NCBI GenBank assembly: GCA_910579745.1
Contig: CAJTVH010000032.1
Location: forward strand, 27,649 to 34,018
DNA: 6,370 nucleotides
DNA from: an uncultured Clostridia bacterium
GTDB taxonomy: Bacteria; Bacillota; Clostridia; Lachnospirales; CAG-274
Direction of reading: 5' to 3'
The first letter of the stretch is position 1; every line of letters starts with the position of its first letter. The notes under the pieces were generated by a model, which saw nothing but the letters and a program-made list of their open reading frames with translations, was not told the origin of the DNA and searched no databases. The position numbers were made by a program, and so were the translations under genes. Positions 1 through 5,654 of this stretch are shown here, piece after piece.

Positions 1-24
1 AATTTATCGAAAGACCCGTAAATA

Positions 25-2892
25 TCAAAACACGTTTTTTATATCATAAGTCATGGTGTCGGCGTTCGCCCTGATTCTTAAATATTTAAAATCAGAAACA
101 TTCTCGCTGTTTTGAGACGATAAACCGTTTAGATTTATATATCTCACACCGTCGTAAACCTCAGCGTAAGTATTATACCCCGTAGCGGAAACAACAATAA
201 CATTTTTTCCTGTTTCCTTAACAAAATCTTTAAGAATTTTATGGAAAATAAATCTTTCCCTTGTGTCGGTGAGATTTACGGCGTTGTTTCCCCATATATT
301 TTTGTCCATGCCTATGATAATATTATTTTTGCTGAAATCTTTAAGATAACTCTGGAACCATCTCCACTGATCAGGATTGGCTTTTCTTATATTTCCCTCT
401 CCCGTGGCGAGGCTTATTAAAGAAACGTTCGCTGTGTTCGTGGTATAATAGGCATTGTTCCATTGTACGCAGGAAACAGGCAAATCGTTTTGAATTAAAG
501 ACTCCCCGACAAAATACATCGCTCTGGCGTTCACGCTCATCTCTGATAAAACTCTCGCCTGGACATAATTAATGTTGTCCCCATACTTTTTGGCTGTCTG
601 GCCAAATACTGTAATATCCTCATATCCGCTCGCCGGCGCCCCGTCTATCGGCTGTCTTAACATATCGGCGAAACTTGATGAGCTCTCCTCATTTCCCCCT
701 TTGTACACATGCATCGTAATATCGTCTATATAAACCGTCCCCGAAACAGCATCAGCGGTGCCTAACGACGCTACGTAAAACTGGAAAACAGAAACAGGTT
801 TAACGGCCTCTTCCGGAATAGCGGCTGTAAAGCTTCTCCAATCCGTGAAATCAAGTTTTTCCACAACGTCCACGTTATAACTGTTCCCCGCGGCGTCTAC
901 CACGCTTATTTTCAAAAGATTATCGCTTCCGTCGCCCTTAACCCATAAATTAACCGCTGAGGCGTCCTTAATTGAGTAAGGCGTTGAGAATTGAGCGTAA
1001 GCCGCTTGGGTTATTGTGGAGTTTGGAATAAAATTATATGTGAGCATAGCCGATTTGTTACCGCCATGATAATAAGCGTTTGTGATTCCCGCGCCTCCTG
1101 AGATGCCTGTGTTCTCAGGATACACGGCAAAAGAAACGGGACTGTTCTCCTCAAACGAGGCGGCGGTCTCGATAACCTTTCCAATGTTTAAAACAAAGCT
1201 TGACTCAAAATCCCTGTACCTGGCGGTAACCGTTACGCTTCCTTCCATACTCGCCGTGAATTTGCCGTTCTCGACACTTCCAATAGCGGGGTCGCTTAAA
1301 CTCCATTCCACGTTTGAATAGTCAAGCTTAGACGAGAAACCGTTTTTGCTGTAAGCGGTAGCCACAAGATAAGTCGAATCGCCGACGTCAAGCTTAGTAT
1401 TTAAAGCGCTGGCTTTAATTGTTGACACGGCGGACGTGACTTTCCCATTCAGGGCGCCAATCCAGTTCCCGCCAAGATAAGCGTCAATGGTATAAGTTCC
1501 CTCTGAAAGCGGGGTTACTCTCGTTCCCTCTATATCCGCCTCAACCCCCGTTATTTTAAGCTCTATCCCAGAAATATCAAAATCGGTTTTATTGTGATAC
1601 TCGTCATATCCCACAATGTTAATAACCGATGTCTCGTCAATAAATAAGTATCCGTCGTCGCTTCCATCAACGGTCAGCTTTCCCTCCGTAACGACTCCCG
1701 TCGGAACGTTCACGGCTTTAATAGCTAAAGCGTTCGCCACTTTTCTCTGCCCGCTGTCCGACGGAACGTTCTGAACAGCCGTCTGGCTTTGTCCCTCTCT
1801 TTTAACGACTATTGTCGTGGAACCGCCGCCGTCAAGGTGTATGGCGTCATAAGCGCCGTACTCAAGCATAAGAACACCTGTTTCGTCGTGAGTCATACCT
1901 ATGCTTTTTCTTCTTCCGTCAATACACATTATAAATATATTTTTTTTATCTTTGTCAACCCCGACGACAGTTCTGGGGTTTCTTCCCTTTAAAATAAGCC
2001 CGTTTGAGACAAGCTTGCCGTTTCTCAATATTTCTCCCCCGCCGGAAATGCCAAAATCAACCTCCGACAAATTTTTATTCGGCCTGAAAACAAAAGTCCC
2101 CTTCTCGTTAAAGCCCACAGCCTGTCCTTTCTGAAAATAAGGAAGCTTCTCCTGCGCCGTTTTTTGATTCATAACTATTACATAGCCCTTTTCGGGAATA
2201 TTCACAGTTTCCCCCTCTCCTGATACATAAGTAACGGCGTTGTTCTCGACAACAAGCTTATAAAGTCCTTTGACTCTTTTATCAATAGACGCCGTGGATG
2301 TCAGGGCGTTTCTGTCAAAATACACGGCTTTCGAGAAATCCGTATGTTTGTTCTTCGCCTGAATTTCAATATTTTGACCGTTTGTGCCGTAAAACACTAA
2401 ACTTGATTTCACATAATCTATAAAAGGTATAGTTCCGTCCACCAGAAAAGAGGCGTATCTGTTCTCAGTACCGTTATAATAATTCTGGGTCTGTTTAAAT
2501 TTACCATTTTCATAAACCTGTCCCATACTTGACATAGGATTTCCTGAACCGAAAAAATCACCGTTTACGGCGGCGATAACGTTGCTGTTTTCCTTGGCGA
2601 AATCCTGAACGGTCTTTTTAAGGCCTAAATCCGTGGTGGATTCTATAACGTCTAAAATGCCGTTTGTATTCTGCATATCCATGGTAAGTATATAAACGTC
2701 TACCCAGCCGTCCTTATAAAGCCTGCTGCTCTTCTCATATGTAACGCCTTTCGTTAGTGTTTCCTTTTCCCCGTATTTATATAACAGCGTCGATGAATTT
2801 GACGTTGCGGCGAAACATGCCATAGCTGACATAAACGATAAACATAACACGGCTGAAAACACAGCCGCCTTTAAAACTCTTTTGAAAAACAT
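25..2892 (-). CDS. Secreted multidomain phosphodiester glycosidase (NAGPA domain)
   Basis: A 955-residue exported protein. Residues 1-29 form a signal peptide (MFFKRVLK, a hydrophobic core, then ACFAA). The NAGPA-family catalytic domain spans about residues 60-395. Its hallmarks are NGDFF (110-114), GRNPRTVVGV (303-312), DGRR (325-328) and HLDGGGSTT (352-360). The family hydrolyses sugar-1-phosphodiesters, as in the mammalian GlcNAc-1-phosphodiester 'uncovering enzyme'; bacterial substrates are mostly unknown, and a wall or extracellular glycan is an inference. After it come a Big_2-like Ig repeat (about 488-570), a carbohydrate-binding-like beta-sandwich (about 580-730) ending in VYIDDITM, and a C-terminal domain (about 745-955) resembling a calcineurin-like phosphoesterase that lacks the expected His ligands. 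I chose the ATG at 2892 because a GGAG lies 11 bases upstream and the signal peptide then starts at residue 1. The frame stays open to a TTG at 2988, which has no ribosome-binding site and would bury the signal peptide. The family call is firm; the substrate is not known. Confidence 0.93.
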   Translation of the reverse strand: MFFKRVLKAAVFSAVLCLSFMSAMACFAATSNSSTLLYKYGEKETLTKGVTYEKSSRLYKDGWVDVYILTMDMQNTNGILDVIESTTDLGLKKTVQDFAKENSNVIAAVNGDFFGSGNPMSSMGQVYENGKFKQTQNYYNGTENRYASFLVDGTIPFIDYVKSSLVFYGTNGQNIEIQAKNKHTDFSKAVYFDRNALTSTASIDKRVKGLYKLVVENNAVTYVSGEGETVNIPEKGYVIVMNQKTAQEKLPYFQKGQAVGFNEKGTFVFRPNKNLSEVDFGISGGGEILRNGKLVSNGLILKGRNPRTVVGVDKDKKNIFIMCIDGRRKSIGMTHDETGVLMLEYGAYDAIHLDGGGSTTIVVKREGQSQTAVQNVPSDSGQRKVANALAIKAVNVPTGVVTEGKLTVDGSDDGYLFIDETSVINIVGYDEYHNKTDFDISGIELKITGVEADIEGTRVTPLSEGTYTIDAYLGGNWIGALNGKVTSAVSTIKASALNTKLDVGDSTYLVATAYSKNGFSSKLDYSNVEWSLSDPAIGSVENGKFTASMEGSVTVTARYRDFESSFVLNIGKVIETAASFEENSPVSFAVYPENTGISGGAGITNAYYHGGNKSAMLTYNFIPNSTITQAAYAQFSTPYSIKDASAVNLWVKGDGSDNLLKISVVDAAGNSYNVDVVEKLDFTDWRSFTAAIPEEAVKPVSVFQFYVASLGTADAVSGTVYIDDITMHVYKGGNEESSSSFADMLRQPIDGAPASGYEDITVFGQTAKKYGDNINYVQARVLSEMSVNARAMYFVGESLIQNDLPVSCVQWNNAYYTTNTANVSLISLATGEGNIRKANPDQWRWFQSYLKDFSKNNIIIGMDKNIWGNNAVNLTDTRERFIFHKILKDFVKETGKNVIVVSATGYNTYAEVYDGVRYINLNGLSSQNSENVSDFKYLRIRANADTMTYDIKNVF

Positions 2893-2900
2893 TTTCCGCT

Positions 2901-2907
2901 TCACTCC
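2901..2907 (-). promoter_or_regulatory. Ribosome-binding site of the phosphodiester glycosidase gene
   Basis: The minus strand reads GGAGTGA, with GGAG ending 11 bases before the ATG at 2892. It decides the start: the in-frame TTG at 2988 has only AT-rich sequence upstream. Confidence 0.6.
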
Positions 2908-2995
2908 ATTCAAAATAAAAATATTTTCCGCTTTCCTATAGACCGTTTTAAAATTATTTAGTTTTAAGACAGTCCCTAAACGTTTCAAGTTAAAC

Positions 2996-3030
2996 TATAT
3001 ATTCGATAATTGAGGCCCATCGAATATATA
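2996..3030. repeat. Perfect 12-bp inverted repeat upstream of the glycosidase gene
   Basis: TATATATTCGAT (2996-3007) and ATCGAATATATA (3019-3030) are exact reverse complements with an 11-base spacer. The repeat lies about 104 bases upstream of the start codon at 2892. It could be a dimer-binding operator or, if transcribed from the minus strand, a hairpin. The spacer contains GAGGC (3012-3016, plus strand), whose complement GCCTC lies just outside the repeat at 3033-3037. The two pairings overlap and would exclude each other or form a pseudoknot. It does not look like an intrinsic terminator, because there is no GC-rich stem with a T-run. Confidence 0.6.
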
Positions 3031-3032
3031 AA

Positions 3033-3130
3033 GCCTCCGATTAAAATTTATCCATTTTACGTCCCTCATCCTGAGGCGGGCGTTACGGCATACTTGAAAA
3101 AACTCTCTCGGCTATACAAAACAATTAAAT
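3033..3130. other. Structured non-coding block of unknown nature
   Basis: This stretch is visibly richer in G and C around 3061-3115 than its AT-rich surroundings and contains several competing complementary segments. CCTCA-TCC-TGAGG (3064-3076) is a 5-bp hairpin. The GAGGC at 3073-3077 could also pair with the GCCTC at 3033-3037, which in turn can pair with the GAGGC at 3012-3016. No convincing reading frame covers the block. It may be a structured leader of the downstream glycosidase mRNA, a small RNA, or one copy of a dispersed intergenic repeat; the sequence alone does not separate these. I recognised no known riboswitch class. Confidence 0.3.
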
Positions 3131-3133
3131 CCA

Positions 3134-3367
3134 TCACAGTCCTGTCATAAAAAACTTCATCCGTTCCCATTTATGATAAATTATCTCAATTGTATATTTC
3201 AAGGTTATTTCAGATATGCCCAAATAATCGGCATTTATTTTATTATACTCTTTTAAACGCCGTATTTCAAACGAATAGAAGAAATTTAATATAATTGTAA
3301 TCGGATAGTAAAAATCAACCCTGTTTAATAACCTATACCGATTGCCGAAAGATTTTTTGTCAGTCAT
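3134..3367 (-). CDS. Doubtful small ORF, 77 codons
   Basis: An ATG-initiated frame lies in the gap between spoIIP and the glycosidase gene and overlaps no other gene. The product is rich in Lys, Ile, Tyr and Asn, with no signal peptide, clear membrane helix or motif I recognise. No Shine-Dalgarno sequence precedes the ATG, and an in-frame TAA lies two codons upstream, so it is not simply the tail of a longer frame. Its start is 16 bases from the end of mobile element A, so any promoter would have to lie in or beyond that element. The composition fits chance translation of AT-rich DNA; it is listed only because the region is otherwise gene-free. Confidence 0.2.
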   Translation of the reverse strand: MTDKKSFGNRYRLLNRVDFYYPITIILNFFYSFEIRRLKEYNKINADYLGISEITLKYTIEIIYHKWERMKFFMTGL

Positions 3368-3383
3368 TATCGCTTAGAATCCG

Positions 3384-3629
3384 TCTAAAAACAAAATACA
3401 CGCGAAAAATCAGTGAAAATATAGTCAATCAGCTTGAAAATGAAAAGAAGGAAACAAGGTGGCAGAAGGCAGGCTCTGCCGAAAATCCGCGTCAACTTAC
3501 GGCAAAGCGGTGAAAAGGGTTTTTGACCGTTGAACTTGTTCATTTTCTAAACTGATTGGCTATAATAGATTTTTAAAGCGTAACGCCATTATTTTTATTG
3601 ATTTTTTGGGTATTTTAACAATTTTTAGA
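3384..3629. mobile_element. MITE-like palindromic element, copy A, interrupted
   Basis: The ends are inverted repeats (TCTAAAAA at 3384-3391 and its complement at 3622-3629), and the similarity continues inward as AT-rich arms of about 40 bases. Removing 3422-3564 leaves 103 bp, which aligns without gaps to copy B core (4850-4952); by hand count 85 of 103 bases agree. It has no coding capacity, so any movement would need a transposase supplied elsewhere. The outermost end motif seen in copy B (AGCCTG) is not preserved here, so this copy looks older or its edges have decayed. The right end lies 25 bases past the spoIIP stop codon. Confidence 0.75.
3422..3562. mobile_element. Second MITE-like element inserted inside copy A, flanked by TA
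   Basis: The 141-bp insert has terminal inverted repeats TAGTCAATCAG (3422-3432) and, on the other strand, TAGCCAATCAG (3562-3552). They extend imperfectly to GAAAATGAA, about 24 bases. TA dinucleotides at 3420-3421 and 3563-3564 flank it. The uninterrupted copy B has a single TA at this position (4886-4887), so the TA was duplicated on insertion. TA duplication is the hallmark of IS630/Tc1/mariner-type transposition. The centre is more GC-rich, with a GGCAGA/TCTGCC hairpin (3461-3480) and a CCGC/GCGG pair (3487-3510). It is non-coding and non-autonomous. Confidence 0.72.
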
Positions 3630-3654
3630 GATGTTGTCAGATTATCAGGCACGT

Positions 3655-4683
3655 CTAATCAATAACCTCCGATATAACCTCCGAGAGTAAATCCACAGCG
3701 TTAAAAATTTCCTCTTTTGTGTTGTTTTGCGCGCCGATCTCAACAAGGGTTGATTTCGGCGCCATATGAAGACTGTATCTGTAGGCGTTAAGATATATGC
3801 CTCTTGAGAGACCCGAAAACTTCTGTTTCGCCTTTAAATTAAGATTAAAGCTAAACGCTAAGTTATCTTTGACATAAGGGTTTTGGAGGTCTTTTATCTC
3901 AGAAAGTTTCCCGTCTTCTAAAATACGGCATATGCCGTTAAAAAACATAAGTCTCGCGGTTGGTTTCCCGTTAATAGTCGTAACGAGCTTTTTGCTTTCG
4001 TCTATTCCGTCTCGGTGCAGATCTATAACGACCTCAATAGACGGGTTGTCGGATAAAATTTTTCTTATAGCCGGTTCCATTCTCTCATAAGCGCCTATAA
4101 TTTTAACTTTCCCGTCAACCATATCAAATCTGTCCGTGCAGTGAATGCACTTAATTCCCTTTTCCTCAAGTTTCTCTTTAAGTCTCTTCCCCGCCCCGAC
4201 AACGCCCTCATAAATATTGTTAGGAGCGCTGTCTTTAAACATCTCGTGAGAGTGGGTATGAAAAATTAAAACTTTAGGAAAATCCCCGTTCTTTTTAATT
4301 TTCAAATCCGTGTTTAAAAATTTATCCACATTAAAATAATCCTCTGTCATAAGAGTTTTTTTGTCCACTATGTAAAATTTCTTTCTCAGCTCAGCGATAT
4401 TTTTAAGAGCGTTAATATTTATTTCCTCAGGCTTTGAAGCTGGGCTTTCATCCATAAAAGAGATTTCATCCTCGCCCGCCACGTCTATTTCCTCATAGTC
4501 CTCGTTAAAAACGTCCACTTCCCTGCCAGAAAACCCCATTTTTGAGCCAGGAATATTTTGGTACAAAAAAACCTCTCCCATGGCGGACCCATGGCCAAAA
4601 GCGATTATGACCCCTATAATCAAAAGACCCGCGCTAGTATAAAATTTTCTCAAAAGCCTTTTTCTCTCATTTGTAACTTTCAT
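3655..4683 (-). CDS. spoIIP: Stage II sporulation protein P (engulfment peptidoglycan hydrolase)
   Basis: A 342-residue protein with a basic N-terminus, one membrane anchor (about residues 14-32) and an acidic linker to about residue 90. The SpoIIP amidase/endopeptidase domain fills the C-terminal two thirds. Metal-site motifs are HTHSHE (142-147), DLHRDG (221-226) and LVEIGAQNNT (313-322). In known systems SpoIIP works with SpoIID and SpoIIM in the mother cell: it removes stem peptides and cuts crosslinks, SpoIID then cleaves the bare glycan, and the mother-cell membrane engulfs the forespore. The protein is somewhat shorter than the roughly 400-residue Bacillus homologue, mainly in the N-terminal linker. 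I prefer the ATG at 4683, since GGTGG lies 8 bases upstream; a GTG at 4695 would add four residues but has no well-placed site. SigmaE control is expected from the family, but I could not place a convincing sigmaE promoter. The usual neighbour gpr is not within this window. Confidence 0.95.
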   Translation of the reverse strand: MKVTNERKRLLRKFYTSAGLLIIGVIIAFGHGSAMGEVFLYQNIPGSKMGFSGREVDVFNEDYEEIDVAGEDEISFMDESPASKPEEININALKNIAELRKKFYIVDKKTLMTEDYFNVDKFLNTDLKIKKNGDFPKVLIFHTHSHEMFKDSAPNNIYEGVVGAGKRLKEKLEEKGIKCIHCTDRFDMVDGKVKIIGAYERMEPAIRKILSDNPSIEVVIDLHRDGIDESKKLVTTINGKPTARLMFFNGICRILEDGKLSEIKDLQNPYVKDNLAFSFNLNLKAKQKFSGLSRGIYLNAYRYSLHMAPKSTLVEIGAQNNTKEEIFNAVDLLSEVISEVID

Positions 4684-4715
4684 AAAATAAACCACCGCCC
4701 CGTATAACCGTTATA

Positions 4716-4739
4716 TATAACCAGCCGCGGCCGGCTATA
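4716..4739 (-). promoter_or_regulatory. Hairpin in the presumed spoIIP leader
   Basis: Read on the minus strand, this forms a 10-bp stem with a CGCG loop. The GC-rich inner part (GCCGGC against GCUGGU) includes two G-U pairs. Those two pairs become A-C mismatches on the plus strand, so the structure is better as RNA in the sense of spoIIP. It ends 32 bases before the ATG at 4683. It may affect mRNA stability or translation, or it may be a DNA-level palindrome bound by a regulator. No T-run follows, so it is not a terminator for this direction. Confidence 0.4.
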
Positions 4740-4747
4740 ACCTCAAT

Positions 4748-4775
4748 ACAATATACATTATACAATATACATTAT
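4748..4775. repeat. Exact tandem duplication of a 14-bp AT-rich unit
   Basis: ACAATATACATTAT occurs twice in direct succession (4748-4761 and 4762-4775). On the minus strand each unit reads ATAATGTATATTGT, so the junction creates a TATAAT box 80-90 bases upstream of spoIIP. No matching TTGACA lies 17 bases before it, so a promoter role is only possible. Confidence 0.6.
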
Positions 4776-4843
4776 ATTTAAGATGGCGTGAAAAAATAAC
4801 CGCCTCAAAATAACAAAATCATACCTGTCTAAAATCTTTAAAA

Positions 4844-4957
4844 AGCCTGCCTAAAAACAAAATATATACAAAAAATCAGTGAAAATAATAGCGTTTCGAA
4901 GCGTAATGATATTATTCTCATTGATTTTTTGTATATTTTAATAGTTTTTAGACAGGC
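4844..4957. mobile_element. MITE-like palindromic element, copy B, intact
   Basis: A 114-bp near-palindrome with ends AGCCTGCCTAAAAAC (4844-4858) and, on the other strand, AGCCTGTCTAAAAAC (4957-4943). The arms pair almost throughout to a centre near TTCGAA (4895-4900). Copy A in this window is the same element with an insertion. It is non-coding. On the minus strand the right-hand arm ends CAGGCT followed by more T residues (TTTTT in total), so the transcript could fold into a long stem with a short U-tract and act as a terminator between the membrane-protein gene and spoIIP. I see no clear target-site duplication around it. Confidence 0.75.
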
Positions 4958-4987
4958 TCTTAGATAGTTAAAGTTAAAAGCACTCTT

Positions 4988-5006
4988 GCCCGTTTATTAA
5001 ACAGGC
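4988..5006 (-). terminator. Hairpin directly after the four-helix membrane protein gene
   Basis: Starting at the first base after the TAA stop, the minus strand reads GCCTGTTTAATAAACGGGC. It forms an 8-bp stem, including one G-U pair, with a 3-base loop. The T-run is not immediate: TTTT comes about 8 bases further on. It is therefore a weak or imperfect intrinsic terminator, or a 3'-end stabilising hairpin, and element B lies just beyond it. Confidence 0.45.
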
Positions 5007-5543
5007 TTATTTTCTTCTCTCTTTAATAGGTTTAACATTATTAGCGTTTGTGTTAGGCCATAACTCGCTTTCAGGAGGCGTTTTTATTATTAGATAGTCT
5101 AAAATTTTAATGGCGTAAATTAAGACGTAAATAAATATTGTCCCCAAATACCCAAAAGCGAATTTATAGTTCGGTAAAACAGGGCTTTCTTTCAAAGAAA
5201 AAACAGCGAAAACAAATCCGATGAAATTAACGGCATAGCATAAAACCTCAAGTAAAAGAGAAATATTTTTCTTTCCGTTCGATTTCTCAAAATACATTGA
5301 GAAGCCAATCAAAGCTATCTCAACTATGGGAATAATCACAAAAAGATAATATAAAGCGCTCTGATACTCAGACCTTACGATAGCGGAATGAGAGCCGGAG
5401 GCCTCCAAAAACTCAAAACCCGGCAAAAGGCTTACACCGCCCACATACTCATACGACTTGTCCCCCGTTTCTATATAGAAAAAAGGCATCGCTATAAATA
5501 TAATAAGTAAAATAAATAAAATCATATTAATCTTTTTTGACAC
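5007..5543 (-). CDS. Four-helix membrane protein of unknown function
   Basis: A 178-residue protein with likely membrane helices at about residues 5-24, 63-85, 94-117 and 129-153. A roughly 38-residue polar loop with YVGGVSLLPG lies between helices 1 and 2, probably on the outer face. The C-terminal tail is short, charged and basic (ending KERRK). I do not recognise a family or any catalytic motif. The start is GTG at 5543, because a strong GGAGG sits 8 bases upstream. The frame extends to a TTG at 5558, but that codon overlaps the ribosome-binding site itself and can be excluded. It lies 111 bases downstream of the SHOCT-domain membrane protein on the same strand and may share its transcript; a hairpin directly follows its stop. 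Confidence 0.85.
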   Translation of the reverse strand: MSKKINMILFILLIIFIAMPFFYIETGDKSYEYVGGVSLLPGFEFLEASGSHSAIVRSEYQSALYYLFVIIPIVEIALIGFSMYFEKSNGKKNISLLLEVLCYAVNFIGFVFAVFSLKESPVLPNYKFAFGYLGTIFIYVLIYAIKILDYLIIKTPPESELWPNTNANNVKPIKERRK

Positions 5544-5551
5544 CGTAATAA

Positions 5552-5556
5552 CCTCC
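5552..5556 (-). promoter_or_regulatory. Ribosome-binding site that fixes the GTG start at 5543
   Basis: The minus strand reads GGAGG followed by 8 bases and then GTG. The longer frame from TTG at 5558 would place this motif inside the coding sequence, so the GTG is the true start. Confidence 0.8.
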
Positions 5557-5654
5557 AAAACACAAAATAATAATTTTAGTTTTCCCTATCGCATTTGTTT
5601 TTATAAGACTAAGGAAAATATTTATTAATAATATATAAATTAAAATCAGTTAAA

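Noticed and set aside
1082..2134. Three plus-strand open frames of 67-79 codons inside the glycosidase gene
   Set aside because: They are antisense shadows of a long, clearly conserved coding sequence and have no motifs of their own.
2893..2988. N-terminal extension of the glycosidase from TTG at 2988
   Set aside because: There is no ribosome-binding site before the TTG, the extension would precede a complete signal peptide, and the ATG at 2892 has a GGAG upstream.
3066..3134. Minus-strand 22-codon frame starting at the ATG that overlaps the stop of the doubtful 77-codon ORF
   Set aside because: It is very short, without a ribosome-binding site or recognisable motif, and depends on an upstream ORF that is itself doubtful.
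3010..3150. Plus-strand frame of 46 codons from TTG through the structured block
   Set aside because: There is no ribosome-binding site, the start is TTG, and the frame runs through inverted repeats that explain the sequence better.
3384..3629. CRISPR array or tandem repeat array
   Set aside because: The repeats are inverted pairs of one element with an insertion, not regularly spaced direct repeats with unique spacers.
4684..4843. SigmaE promoter for spoIIP
   Set aside because: SigmaE control is expected for the family, but no pair of boxes with both a good -35 and a CATACA-like -10 at 14-16 bases could be found.
5558..5649. Possible sigmaA promoter before the four-helix membrane protein gene
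   Set aside because: The best candidate (TTAACT, 17 bases, TATTAA) is a poor match in a stretch so AT-rich that such matches are expected by chance.
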